DNA of 64,000 bases from Aspidapion aeneum (Eukaryota > Arthropoda > Insecta > Coleoptera > Brentidae): contig OY755047.1 in NCBI GenBank assembly GCA_963576565.1, forward strand, positions 31,471,351 to 31,535,350. Direction: 5' to 3'. The position numbers and the translations under genes are program-made. Below are positions 13,535-24,300 of this stretch, piece after piece (the first letter of the stretch is position 1; each line of letters begins with the position of its first letter). Under the pieces are notes generated by a model. It saw only the letters and a program-made list of their open reading frames with translations. It made no database searches and was not told where the DNA came from.

Positions 13535-14513
13535 TGTAACGTATATTTTTAATCAATTAGTATTTAGTTACCTTTTTCTGTATTTAACATAAATATACCT
13601 GAAATATTCTTTAATTATTATTCATTAGTTGAAACCCCCTCTTAATATAATTATTGACACCCACCTATTTATTTTATGCTGACTAAAAAGGCAGGCAGGC
13701 AAAAAGCATTATATAGAATAAAACATTAAGATATGAGGATTATTGAGAAGTTAGATATTGCCCAGTAAAGACGGGTAAAAGCTCAAGTGTTTTGGGTGTT
13801 GCGAAGCAAGCATAGAGTTTAATATAAAAAGAGAGAATGTAGTTCATTAGTGAAAAGTGAGATAGTTTGTGAAAGAGCAGTGTAGCGCATAATGGCGGAT
13901 CACTGCTGAGGCAGTGCGCATTATGGCGGACCACTGTTGAGTAGTGAAGCGCATAATGGCGGATCACTGTTGAGGCAGTGCGCATTATGGCGGGCCACTG
14001 AGAAAAACCTAAGAGGCTGTTAGTGCCTGCCGGCGTTCCTTCAGATTAGAGGATCTGTAAGTTTTATAGGTTCTTACATGCTTTCTGAATGACACATCAA
14101 GGTGGAAGGTTTCAGTAAAAGATAACCTTATCACTTGGATGTTGGGATGCTAATTGTTTAGCGGCAATTAAGCGTCCAGGGGAAGCCCTCATACTATTTT
14201 AGGGTAGCATGCTGAAAAAAGAAGATTAAAAGTATTACCCAAATTATATCTGATTTTATTGTTAATGGAATGTACGATAGTGAAGTTGCATGGAAGGGCG
14301 GCATGAGGCCCCCGGTGAGTAAACTTTAAGTTTATGAATAATTGAGCAGATGAGTAAGTTTATTGCTTTATTTTTATGGTACCTGACGCCTGCCTGTCAA
14401 GCTAATTAAGAACGGAAGTGACAAATGACAATTAAAATGGTATAACAGTGATTGGTGCTACCTTGGTTGATACCCATTGCAAAAAAGGTGAGTTAAAAAA
14501 GACGAACCTTACA
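13535..14513 (+). repeat. 5' LTR (979 bp)
   Basis: Starts TGTAACGTATATTTTTAATC and ends GACGAACCTTACA. It differs from the 3' LTR at 14217 (A/G), 14299 (C/G) and 14366 (C/T) only, by my reading. An AATAAA signal lies at about 13718. An 81-residue minus-strand frame appears identically in both LTRs and has no domain. A candidate primer-binding site could start at TGGGGCTAC (14522), but I could not match it to a tRNA with confidence. Confidence 0.95.
13886..14005. repeat. hairpin array inside LTR (GCGCATWATGGCGG)
   Basis: Four alternating copies of GCGCATAATGGCGGATCACTG-like and GCGCATTATGGCGGNCCACTG-like units, separated by TTGAGGCAGT or TTGAGTAGTGAA, make a roughly 65-bp period repeated twice. 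The same array occurs in the 3' LTR at 18873-18992. It may be a regulatory or structural part of the LTR. Confidence 0.85.
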
Positions 14514-15070
14514 TTCAGGTGTGGGGCTACAGACCAATTACTATCATCAATCACTGTTAAAAGAGTTTTGAAAAAATAATTCAGAATTAATTACACTTAA
14601 TTAGAGCCAGCTTTGTATTAGTAATCTATGGTTGTTTTGTTGCCCAAAAGAAATCTAATATGTCTGTTTATAGAATTTTATTTAGGCACTTAGGCATGAC
14701 TCAAAAGCAATAAAAATTATAGGATGCGGCATCTTTGAGACCGATATGTTTTGTTCTGATACCGATAGGTTTTGGTGATTCCGATACCCATGTTTATAAA
14801 AAACAAATACCCCGATAGTGCTTGCAAATGCTTACAACAGCATTGGAAGAAGTGTTTTCTTTATTGAATCTAGTTCTAAATATTTGGCCCGTTATAAAAA
14901 TATTAGAGAGTTATTGTGCTAAAGTTTTAGTGACAAGTGTATTCAAAGGTAAGATTTCTTTATAATAATTAACCGATTGGCATTTGATTAAACAAAACAA
15001 TAGTTATTTTAAATTATTGAGTGTGTTTTTGTGTCCAAGATACAGGGTGTATTTTTTTATAGAGGGCGTC

Positions 15071-15774
15071 ATGTCAAACAACAGACCAGAGACACGTGCT
15101 ACAGCTGGTCCCGTGGCGAAAAGACAGCGAGTCAATACTGAAACCAGTGGCGTAACATCCGAGACATCGTCCTTAGTAATAATGAATTGACGGACATGGT
15201 TAAAAATTTGGTTAAACTAATGGAAATGCAGGTCACAGCTAACAATGAACGATCTGCACGAAAAATCTTAAGCCCGCATGACACCATAGTACCAGTCTTT
15301 AATCCGGAAGACTGTCATCAATCCATTGATAAGTGGTGCAACAGAATTGATAAAATAAAAAACCTTTACAACTGGGATGATGAAACCACAGTATACCACG
15401 CAACTGCCAAACTAAAAGGACTTGCTGAGATTTGGTACCGAGGTTTGCCAACAATTCAGTATACATGGGAAGAATGGAAGATTGAATTGCATAAAGCTTT
15501 TCCGCCAAATACCGACATACAATCTCAACCCAGCACGTCAAGAGGTTTTCGATCTCCTCCAGCTCTTTTGAATAGAACAAGCCGCTTCCAAGGACAAGTT
15601 ACTAATTACAAATATAGAACTACATGTCGCAGATGTCATCAAGTTGGACATAGAGCGTTCCAATGCGGAAGAGTACAGTGCTATAGCTGCCAGCGTTTTG
15701 GTAATCGATCTCAGGAATGTCCCGTTAAGAAGCAACAACCTACAAGCCAGAATAAAAAAGAAAAGGTCTTGTGA
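15071..15774 (+). pseudogene. gag: gag of the Gypsy element (frameshifted)
   Basis: An ATG at 15071 opens a short N-terminal stretch that ends at TGA 15188-15190. The frame continues, shifted, to TGA at 15772-15774. The C-terminal third carries two zinc knuckles: CRRCHQVGHRAFQC, which is canonical CX2CX4HX4C, and CYSCQRFGNRSQEC, in which N replaces H. Residues before them (WYRGLPTIQYTWEEWKIEL) fit the capsid region of retrotransposon gag. Gag would package the RNA and form the particle. The protease region continues in the same frame after the TGA, so that stop is either a mutation or a readthrough site. I cannot tell which. Confidence 0.85.
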
Positions 15775-16320
15775 CTGTCCACAATAAACAACCAAAAATA
15801 TTTTAAGAACATTTTTGCCAATGATCTACCCATTAAAGCTTTTATAGATTTTGGTGCTTCATGCAATCTTATCCGTCTAAGCAATGCCAAAGAACTAAAT
15901 TTAAAAATAAATAATTGCGATGTTATCATCAAGGGCTATGGTTTAAATCAAACAAGGACATTCGGAAAAACTCAAATTAAAATCAAGGTCGATAATGTTA
16001 AAAGAGTTGTTGATTGTTTAATTGCCTCGCATCATCTTCAAGAAGTTTCTGTTCTAGTGGGTCAAACTTTTACCGAACAACCAGGGGTTGTTGTCATTAA
16101 AGATAGTAACAAATTAATTTTCAATGAATCCAAACAACCAACAACAGTAAATAAAGTAGAATTGTTTTTATCTAAAACAACAACGATTTTTCCATGTCAT
16201 GTTGGAAATTTACAAGTTTTTACAAAAATTCCATTCAAAGGTGAACTTTATATTGAAGCATGTGGTAGATACCAAGTTGGAAAGTTGGAAAAGAGTATGC
16301 CATTCCAAGAATTCTTATTC
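15775..16320 (+). pseudogene. pro: protease region of the Gypsy element
   Basis: This is in frame with gag across the TGA stop. The active-site loop is AFIDFGASCNL at about 15838-15870. The usual D-S/T-G-A is D-F-G-A here, so the second residue is altered and activity is doubtful. The segment VLVGQTFTEQPGVVVIK (about 16050-16105) matches the linker between protease and RT in mdg1-like elements. The frame ends at 16356, but a frameshift near 16315 moves the downstream pol sequence to another frame. Confidence 0.75.
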
Positions 16321-17160
16321 ATTACACAGAAAATGGGAACACAATTATTCCAATAATTAATTTATCAGGAAAAGAGCTTACATTAAATACAAAACACCCA
16401 ATTGTTAGGGCCTATCCTTGTGAACCTAGCAAAGTCGAAAGCGAAGAGAAGATTTTTGCATTAAATCTAGAAGCTTTACCTCTGTTGGATGAAAATAGTA
16501 TTAATATTGGTACACAGGATGAACAAATAAGATTAGAGCTGATAAAGTTATTGCAAGAATTTAAAGAACTGATTTTTGACAAGGATAAAAATTTAGGTAT
16601 TGCTAACTATGATGAATTGGAAATTAAACTTGGATAATACACCATTTACTGACAAACTACAAACTCTACTAACGCGTAGAAATTGCGAGTTTACTTGGGG
16701 AGAAAAGGAAAATAACGCTTTTAACATCTTAAAAGAACAATTAATTAAAAAAACTAATACTAGCTATTTATTCTCCTACTTTAGAGAAAGAAATTCATAT
16801 AGATGCTAGACAAAGTGGAATAGCTGGTATCTTATTACAAAAACACATTGGTAAATTGAATCTAGTTGCATATTATAGTAGACACACTAATAAAGCAGAA
16901 GTCGTTATGAACTTGAAACTTTGGCTGTGGTAGAATCTCTCTTAAAATTTAGAGTATATTTGCTTGGTATTATTTTTAAGGTAATTACTGACTGTAATGC
17001 TCTTAAGACTGCCAGTTCAAAAAGAGATTTAATACCAAGAATAGCACGTTGGTGGTTACAAATTCAAGAATACACATTTACTGTAGAGTACCGTCCAGGA
17101 AAGGGAATGCAACATGCAGATGCACTTAGCCGCAACCCAAACCCATCTGAAATGCCTCCG
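16321..17160 (+). pseudogene. pol: RT remnant and RNase H of the Gypsy element
   Basis: HYTENGNTIIPIINLSGKEL and YDELEIKL belong to the start of RT. They are followed within about 30 bp by TRRNCEFTWGEKENNAF, which belongs to the RT thumb/RNase H connection. The whole catalytic palm including the YxDD box is therefore missing (break near 16645). RNase H follows with HIDARQSGIAGILLQ (first catalytic D), YELETLAVVES (E), ITDCNALKTA (D) and YRPGKGMQHADALSR (last D). Frameshifts occur near 16635, 16760 and 16895. RNase H catalytic residues survive, though split between frames. Confidence 0.85.
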
Positions 17161-18484
17161 ACTGAAAATTACATTTTAAAAATTGAAGAAGCAGATTGGA
17201 TACTCTCTGCACAATTAACCGACGAAAAGATTAAGTTAGTTTTTGATATCTTGTCAAAGCCACCAGAAAGTGATTACGAAAAATCAATATATAAAAACTA
17301 TGCCTTGCGTAAAGGGAGAGTTTACAGAATAACTGCCTTGGGAATTCAATGGGTCGTACCTCAAGGATTCCGAAGACAAGTAGTTCAGTGGTGTCATGAT
17401 GATGCAGGTCATTTTGCAATTGAGAAAACTCTCAAGAAACTCTGTGAAAAATACTGGTTTCCTCGAAAACGTTGAAAAATATATCGCTAGTTGTATTCCA
17501 TGTCTTTACAATAAACTTCCTTCAGGTCGTAGAGAAGGTTATCTTCATCCAATAGCTAAAATACCTGTACCATTTCATACTATACACATCGATCATCTAG
17601 GACCATTTCAGAAAACCCCCAAAGGCAACATACATTTAATCGTTATTATCGATGCTTTTACAAAATACGTTTTATTAAAGCCTGTAAAATCCACAAAAAG
17701 TCAATTTGTTATTAAATTTTTAGAATCAATCTTTGATATGTATGGCGTCCCAACACGAATTATTACTGATCGTGGCACAGCCTTTACATCTAAGAGTTTT
17801 AAGGATTTTTGCAAACAACATAACACTCAACTAATCTTAAATTCTGTAGCAACCCCAAGAGCCAATGGTCAAGTCGAAAGACTTAACCGAACAATATTAT
17901 CAGCATTATCAACCACCAGTGAAAGCGAAGATACATGGGATCATCAAATTAACAAAATACAGTTTACAATTAACAATACAGTACACCAAATTACAAAAAA
18001 GTCTCCAAATCAACTTTTAATGGGCTATACGCCAAGAGCAAAACAAGATTGTCTCTTAACAGCAGAGCTTAATCTAAATCAAGTAAATGAAGATATTGAG
18101 GCCATAAGAAAAGAAGTTTCATCCAGAATCAAAGATAATCAACAAATACAAAAACGCCGATTTGATAAAACTAGAAAGAAAGCGATGAAGTATAAAGTTG
18201 GTAAACTTGTGCTGATTCAAATGAATAAATATGCAGAGGGGCAGAGTACTAAATTAACCCCCAAATATGCAGGCCCAATGATAATAAAAGAAGTTTTACC
18301 AAATGACAGATACCGTGTGCAAGATATGCCATCATCTACCCGTAGTCACACAAAAAAATACGATAATGTAATAGCTGTGGATCGCATGAAACCTTGGATA
18401 CCTCCAGGTGGAGTTTCCGACGATACAGATAGTCCCAGTGAACAAGACGAAGATGGAGTTATTCTTCCTAGTGATTCTGAGTAG
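17161..18484 (+). pseudogene. int: integrase of the Gypsy element (one frameshift)
   Basis: The N-terminal zinc-binding HHCC domain is visible: WCHDDAGHFAIEKT (about 17390-17430) and ASCIPCLY (about 17490-17510). A frameshift at about 17470 separates the two halves. The DDE core follows with HIDHLGPF (D, about 17590), RIITDRGTAFTSK (D, about 17765) and ATPRANGQVERLN (E, about 17877). The C-terminal part (KVGKLVLIQMNKYAEG, VDRMKPWIPP) is a GPY/F-like region. The frame from 17396 to 18484 is otherwise intact and ends in an acidic tail just before the 3' LTR. It would join element cDNA to target DNA. Confidence 0.9.
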
Positions 18485-18521
18485 CAGTCACGAGGACGTG
18501 ACTATTATCAGGATGGCCGAA

Positions 18522-19500
18522 TGTAACGTATATTTTTAATCAATTAGTATTTAGTTACCTTTTTCTGTATTTAACATAAATATACCTGAAATATTCTTTA
18601 ATTATTATTCATTAGTTGAAACCCCCTCTTAATATAATTATTGACACCCACCTATTTATTTTATGCTGACTAAAAAGGCAGGCAGGCAAAAAGCATTATA
18701 TAGAATAAAACATTAAGATATGAGGATTATTGAGAAGTTAGATATTGCCCAGTAAAGACGGGTAAAAGCTCAAGTGTTTTGGGTGTTGCGAAGCAAGCAT
18801 AGAGTTTAATATAAAAAGAGAGAATGTAGTTCATTAGTGAAAAGTGAGATAGTTTGTGAAAGAGCAGTGTAGCGCATAATGGCGGATCACTGCTGAGGCA
18901 GTGCGCATTATGGCGGACCACTGTTGAGTAGTGAAGCGCATAATGGCGGATCACTGTTGAGGCAGTGCGCATTATGGCGGGCCACTGAGAAAAACCTAAG
19001 AGGCTGTTAGTGCCTGCCGGCGTTCCTTCAGATTAGAGGATCTGTAAGTTTTATAGGTTCTTACATGCTTTCTGAATGACACATCAAGGTGGAAGGTTTC
19101 AGTAAAAGATAACCTTATCACTTGGATGTTGGGATGCTAATTGTTTAGCGGCAATTAAGCGTCCAGGGGAAGCCCTCATACTATTTTAGGGTAGCATGCT
19201 GAAGAAAGAAGATTAAAAGTATTACCCAAATTATATCTGATTTTATTGTTAATGGAATGTACGATAGTGAAGTTGCATGGAAGGGGGGCATGAGGCCCCC
19301 GGTGAGTAAACTTTAAGTTTATGAATAATTGAGCAGATGAGTAAGTTTATTGTTTTATTTTTATGGTACCTGACGCCTGCCTGTCAAGCTAATTAAGAAC
19401 GGAAGTGACAAATGACAATTAAAATGGTATAACAGTGATTGGTGCTACCTTGGTTGATACCCATTGCAAAAAAGGTGAGTTAAAAAAGACGAACCTTACA
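18522..19500 (+). repeat. 3' LTR (979 bp)
   Basis: A copy of 13535-14513 with three substitutions (19204, 19286, 19353). The internal hairpin array lies at 18873-18992. TSD ATAC at 19501-19504 follows. Confidence 0.95.
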
Positions 19501-19634
19501 ATACTAAAATTTTATCGGTATTAGCCGTGCACTAGAAACTCATTACAAGTGTGCAGGATCCTTTGCGAGAATATTAGATTGCAACCAATAGCGCGCAAAA
19601 ACCGTACATTGCGCGCATGTATTTATATCAGAGT

Positions 19635-19815
19635 CAGTGGCGTATATAAGGGGGGCCTGGGCCCCCCCCCCCGAAGCTGATATTTTTTTAGATATTTTCC
19701 ACATATTTCCTGAATACAAACATAAAATAGCATAAAATACGGCCTCATGGGGTCTCGGCCCCCCCCCCAAACTGCCTCGGGCCCACCCCGAAACTTTTTT
19801 CTATATACGCCACTG
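19635..19815. mobile_element. hAT-like MITE with perfect 8-bp TSD
   Basis: CAGTGGCGTATATA ... TATATACGCCACTG, flanked by ATCAGAGT on both sides (19627-19634 and 19816-19823). Same family as 2295-2483. Frames at 19543-19986 crossing it are by-products. Confidence 0.9.
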
Positions 19816-19880
19816 ATCAGAGTCCTAACCAACCCATATCGAAGTCGAATTACCCTGTCCAGCCAAGGTGGACCAAGAGC

Positions 19881-20045
19881 CATAGTTGATAAGTTGACCC
19901 GGTTAGGTTTAATATTCTACCTGACCCGGTTAGGTTATTTTACAAAAAACACTAACCTGATCCGGTCAAGAAAGTTTTTTTTGTAAAATAACCTAACCGG
20001 GTCAGATTAGAATAATAAACCTAACCGGGTCAAGTTATCAACTAT
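19881..20045. mobile_element. foldback MITE with CCCGGTTAGGTT arms
   Basis: ATAGTTGATAAGTTGACCCG at the left is mirrored by CGGGTCAAGTTATCAACTAT at the right. The arms of about 60 bp continue through GGTTAGGTTTA and GACCCGGTTAGGTTATTTTAC and meet in a short loop. No TSD is evident. The arms contain TTAGG, the insect telomere unit, but not in tandem. Confidence 0.85.
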
Positions 20046-20165
20046 CCTCAGCCCCTGGTGCACCTCGACTGAAGAGGGCAATTTGACTTGCTAGCGCACT
20101 TGCACGAACGTTTGTCTTCGAAGCTGTTCTTAAAATGTTCTAAAAATAAACTTTTGATTTTTAGT
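20046..20165. other. spacer
   Basis: Short unannotated DNA between a foldback MITE and a minisatellite. Confidence 0.5.
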
Positions 20166-20300
20166 TATTGGTTGCGCGCATTTTTCCGCGCGCTAATGGT
20201 TGCGCTCGCAATTGGTTGCATGCTAATGGTTGCGCGCAATGGTCCGCGCGCAATTTGTTGCACGCTAATGGTTGCGCGCATTTGTCCGCGCGCATATGTT
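20166..20300. repeat. GCGCGC-rich minisatellite
   Basis: Repeats of GCTAATGGTTGCGCGCA followed by WTTGTCCGCGCGC or a variant occur about 3 times with imperfect periods of roughly 55 bp. Related GCGCGCA bits occur at 19590-19615. Open frames at 20088-20383 are translations of this repeat. Confidence 0.75.
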
Positions 20301-20480
20301 CCAGCGTCCTGCTCTATAGCATAAGCTGTGTAAAACCAACAAAAATAACAACTTCGGGGGAAAATACCCCTACCGTGATTTAATTATACCGATACGCGAT
20401 GCTTGATGTTTTTGTTGAGAACTTAATGAAACGTAGTGATCCATGCCAACCCACGATCGGTTTTGGACTCCTTAAAGCCA
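20301..20480. repeat. dispersed repeat segment (family of 12400-12620)
   Basis: Shares, in order, ATAAGCTGTGTAAAACCAAC, AAAATACCCCTACCGTGA, ATACCGATA and CCATGCCAACCCACGA with the segment at 12400-12620. Function unknown. Confidence 0.65.
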
Positions 20481-20985
20481 TGTTTTTTATTTGTGCTAAT
20501 AGTGCGTTAAATTGTTTTCTTTTGATCATAACAAAAAAGAACTAACCCAAATTGCGCTGAACTGTAATTTTGTATACGACCAATTTTATTTAACCGTTTT
20601 ACTACCTGGTATTGTCTTCTTAATTTAATATTTTTTATATGTTTTTTATATGGCCTACTGGGTCCATAAACATTTGGCAAGACATCATAAAGGCTGCTTT
20701 TTTCGAAAAAAGTGCATCTAGGTAACAGTTTCGTGCACGAGACATAATTGTGACATTAGGGGGTGAAGAGAAAAGAAAATAAAATAAAGGGTTAAATGGC
20801 TTAAATTTGTCACCCCTTAGGTGTGCTAGTAAGTGGTCAATACAAAAAGTTTCTTTTTATAGCAAGAATTTTAGGAAATTATGTTAAATTTTGCTTCAAA
20901 CCCAAGCAATTCGGTAGTTGTTCTGTTTTCAGTAAATATCCACATTTCATATTTTCTTTTTAAGATATCATCATCACCAAGCCGA
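20481..20985. other. no recognised feature
   Basis: AT-rich DNA with stop codons in all frames. Nothing was recognised. Confidence 0.5.
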
Positions 20986-20987
20986 AA

Positions 20988-21264
20988 CTCCCGGTGTAGC
21001 TATTCTGGGTCTTGCACGATGTGATAGTTTCCATCACATGCTTTGGCCAATGATAAGCTTTAAATTAGCTCCGAGCCGTTACGTGCTATGCGAAAAGACT
21101 TTCAGTCAAAGACGTAAAATTCACTAAGTCTGAAGAACGGGCGATTATGCCATTGGTCGAGACAAGTCATTTCGCACAACACGCGACCGCTCATAGTTTG
21201 CCATTGGTCAAAGCGTGTGATGCGGATGGTCACATCGTTCAAGACCAAAATAGCTACCCGGGTA
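20988..21264. mobile_element. foldback MITE
   Basis: The left arm contains GTAGCTATTCTGGGTCTTG, ATGTGATAGTTTCCATCACA and GGCCAATG. The right arm has their diverged reverse complements (CATTGGTCAAAGCGTGTGAT, CAAGACCAAAATAGCTACCC). The symmetry continues inward (ATGCGAAAAGACTT against AAGTCATTTCGCA). No TSD or ORF. Confidence 0.8.
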
Positions 21265-21795
21265 GTATACGAGCTACTGGATTCGCCTAACAACTTATTT
21301 TTTATTTTGTTCCTTTGACTGTGTCTTTGTAGTCAAGGAACCCTCTTAATTCTTTTTTTTTGTATGAATCTCAAATTATTATAATATGTTTATTTGGTAT
21401 TTACACAACGGTAAAAATAACGGTGATGATAGTTAAAAAATGAGACACTGTGAAAAGGGTTTGCTCCGCACTAAGTGGCAACTCTGTACCATAGACGTCG
21501 GACTGTGTTCAGTCAATTAGAATTAGGGCAGCTAGCACACTCAAGATATTTAAAAGTAAGCAAAACCAGAGTAAGTTTGTTTATATTAATTTCCACTTTC
21601 CTTCCGAATTTTTTTGGTTTTCACTGGTAAAGGAGGGAAATAAAAAGAGGTCCTATACTCGCTTATTTTTCCTTAAATAAGCTCTTCCTGTCCTCGTTAT
21701 CGAAAGTTGTAATTGGTGTTAATCTAATCTCGGCAAGTTGATTGCAAGGTTGGGATAAGTTTGCGTTCAAAGAACCATTTTTAGAGGATTTTTTT
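21265..21795. other. no recognised feature
   Basis: AT-rich DNA. No gene or repeat was recognised. Confidence 0.5.
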
Positions 21796-21799
21796 TTTG

Positions 21800-22100
21800 A
21801 AAACACTGTGTAATGCATGGTCTAGAAAATGCCATCAGAAAGAATGCCCAAATTAGCTGTGGAGTGGACTCCATATCAAAGGCGGGAACAAGGACGACCG
21901 AAACGCTCGCAGATGCAAAAAATTTAGCAATGTCCGAGCGAAATCTTACTGTTGGAGACTGGGATAACTGAGATATATGGACAGCCAAGGCATCTCCGTT
22001 TAGAATATTGAGATCACCAGGGTATTATACAGAAGCAGATCTGTGAGGTTTTTGTTTTTTGTTTATCGCATCCTGAGCCTCTACTCCTCTAGCCGTATTA
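21800..22100 (+). pseudogene. LINE C-terminus (endonuclease-RT type)
   Basis: Plus-strand reading gives RMPKLAVEWTPYQRREQGRP in one frame, then AMSERNLTVGDWDN in another. These match the final segment of LINE proteins that end with an (H/R)xxRMxxxRxPK ... RGRPK motif followed by a DW(D/E)xxRxxW-like segment. Two frameshifts are implied. The minus-strand frame at 21767-21988 is its shadow. The remnant ends at about 22000, followed by an untranslated tail. Confidence 0.6.
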
Positions 22101-22119
22101 GAAAAACCATAAACTGACC

Positions 22120-22262
22120 GAGATAATGGCACTAAAAGAAATCGCGTTTGACATCTGAAAGTTATGGTCTACAAAATAAATGGGAAAGAGAGGAAATTAA
22201 AACCGACAATATTAGATTTTTTTACTCTCAGGTTTCGGCTTATTCTGGTCTATTAGGATAGG
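22120..22262. repeat. dispersed repeat (copies at 28940-29170 and 33895-34115)
   Basis: Shared blocks are GTTTGACATYTGA, GTTAYGGTCTACTAARTAAA, GGGAAAGAG, CCGACAATATTAGATTTTTT and GGTTTCGGCTTATTC. The other two copies continue further with GGTGTATTWCGAAAGCCGAA and AATAAAYGGAGCAYAACGG. Confidence 0.8.
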
Positions 22263-22482
22263 AAAGCCTAATTTCAGCACAAAATGTAAACAGTAAATAT
22301 TGTTTTTGTGTGTCATTGTAAAAGCGTTCACACACACGTCCGTAGCACGGTGCATAGCATGGCATAGTATGGCATGACGCTTTTTACGGAAATCGCAACA
22401 CACACAAATGCGAAGGGCTTCCGTATGGCGTATGGTCTTTTTCTTCATATCAATAAAGAGGGAAATAAAAACATTATCATAA

Positions 22483-22736
22483 CCTAAGTTGTTTTTACAG
22501 ATGTAAAGTTTAGTAGCCGTAAAGAAAAAACAACAACAATTTTTCGTGGCTAAGCGGGCATAGAAAGATTTTATTTCTCTGTACACCCACGGGGGTCCAA
22601 GATCTAACGGACACCTACTAAGTGTTGACAGTTTATTGTTTCGTCCTTAAGAGACTTTTCAGAACACTGCATGGTCAATGTGATACTTTTGTAAAGCTAT
22701 AGAGACGGTATATAAATCTCGTCTTATGATATTAGA
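22483..22736 (-). repeat. inverted 0.5-kb unit, left part
   Basis: The reverse complement of 22483-22736 matches the first half of the tandem units at 26345-27650 (ATTTATATACCGTCTCTATA, TCACATTGACCATGCAGTG, GGTGTCCGTTAGATCTTGGA, CTTTCTATGCCCGCTT). The second half of this unit lies at 26160-26345, beyond the element inserted at 22737-26163. Confidence 0.85.
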
Positions 22737-23090
22737 CACTTATTGGAATAAAACCTGACCCTATTTTAAAATCGACCCTAGAGTGACAGATTTACATATA
22801 AAAAGCAGCTGCTCTACTTCAAATCAAATCAAAATCAAATCAAATTATGCTTTATTGTGAAAAAAGTAGAGTTTTACAGACAAAGCAAAAAATGGTCCTT
22901 AATTGTAAATATAAGATAAACACTTGCTTACAAGTCTAAGTTGAGGTACAGAATAGTCATTTAAAATAGTGTAACAGTCTATAAATTTCGCGATATATAT
23001 ATTTTTTTTAAAATATTTCTCCTATGCAAATATTTTCTCTTTCCACCTATCACACCTATTCACTTACTATTATTGAAATACAATCCATTA

Positions 23091-23196
23091 AAACATGTTA
23101 AAATATGTTAAAATACGTAAAAACATGTTAAAATATGTCAAATCATGTTAAAATATGTTAAAACGTCAAAATATGTTAAAAATAAAATATGTTAAA
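23091..23196. repeat. short ATGTTAAAATA tandem repeats in LINE 3' region
   Basis: About ten imperfect copies of an 11-bp unit (AAAATATGTTA) lie between the LINE stop codon and its 3' end. Confidence 0.8.
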
Positions 23197-23294
23197 GTTA
23201 GATATAAAACACAAGAAACAACAAACAGAACAATCTGATACATACACAAGTAAAATAAAAAAATTTAAATGTTTAAATATATTTGTCAATTATC

Positions 23295-24300
23295 CTATAA
23301 CTGGTCCTCGAAAAATTCATTAAGACTATAATATGCCTTCTCCAATAGCAAATCTTTTACCTTAACCCTAAATATTTTTTCCGAGTGAATGCTTTTCAAT
23401 CTATTTGGAAGCTTATTAAAAATTTTAATACTGCGGTAGATTATCGAGTTTTGGGTTAATTGAGACCTAGGAATAGGCAGTGGTATGCTGTTATATTCTT
23501 GACTTCTTGTTTGGTAGGTTTGTTCAAATGTGTGATTTTTAATTTTTTTATAAATCAGCACCACTGTTTCTAGTATAAAAAGGCAACAAAGAGTTAATAT
23601 TTTTTCTCTCATAAACGAAGGCCTACAATGGTCTCTGATTTTTGCTCCGCAAATATATCTGATGCATCTTTTTTGAATTACAAACACAGATCTGAACAAA
23701 TACTGACTGCAATTCCCCCAAAAGGCTATTCCATAGCGCAAATGAGAATCAACAAGGGCGTAATAAGTTGTTTTGGCCATTTCACAACCAAGTTCAAAAA
23801 ATGTTTGTCTAACGGCGTAACTACCTATCGATATTTTTTTATTAAGATAGGGAATATGCGAGGAGAATTTTAACCTATTGTCTATATACATTCCTAAAAA
23901 TCTAGTATTTTCATCCTGAGTTATTCTTTGGTTGGAAACAGTTAGGTCATCAAAAGAAAATTTAAAACTGAGGACTTTTGTTTTATCTATGTTAAAACAG
24001 AGAAAGTTTGCATCACACCACTCTTTAATTCGTTGTATGTCCTCTTGCACTATTTCTTTTAATATTGTTTCGTTTTTATGATGCCATAAAATTGTAGTGT
24101 CGTCAGCAAAAAGTGTTAGAGTACCCCTTATACCTATTAAAGTTAAGTCGTTAATATATAACAAAAATAACAGTGGGCCCAAAACAGAACCTTGAGGCAC
24201 ACCAAAGTTAATTTTGGATAAAGAAGAGACACAACCACCATTTCGAACCATCTGATATCTTCCAGTCAAGTATGAGTGAAAAAAACGCTGCGAGACTCCT
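23295..24300 (-). pseudogene. LINE reverse transcriptase, C-terminal half
   Basis: This continues the ORF2 product after a frameshift at about 24305. Visible motifs are GVPQGSVLGPLLFLLYINDL (RT block 4), LTLFADDTTILW (the FADD catalytic box), ENTRFLGMYIDNRLKF (block 7) and the thumb segment RYGIAFWGNC followed by IQKRCIRYICG. It ends at a stop at 23295-23297. The catalytic aspartates are present. No RNase H follows. The upstream sequence of this frame (FRGVSQRFFHSYLTGRYQMV) joins the palm to the preceding half. Confidence 0.88.

Larger units (their letters stand above)
13535..19500 (+). mobile_element. mdg1/412-like Gypsy LTR retrotransposon, defective
   Basis: The element is 5966 bp with two 979-bp LTRs (TG...CA ends) and a 4-bp ATAC TSD. 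The domain order is gag, protease, (RT remnant), RNase H, integrase on the plus strand, that is, Ty3/Gypsy order. Integrase and RNase H motifs and the CAGGATGGCCGAA stretch just before the 3' LTR recall the mdg1/412 group, which I recognise from memory rather than a search. The palm of RT is deleted and several frameshifts break the reading frames, so it cannot supply its own proteins. Yet the LTRs differ at only three sites, implying a recent insertion. No envelope gene is seen. Confidence 0.95.

Noticed and set aside
13740..18972. Identical 81-residue minus-strand frames in both LTRs
   Set aside because: Duplicated because the LTRs are duplicated. They contain the hairpin array and no domain.
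19881..20045. Interstitial telomere repeat
   Set aside because: TTAGG occurs only within a longer non-tandem motif in a foldback.
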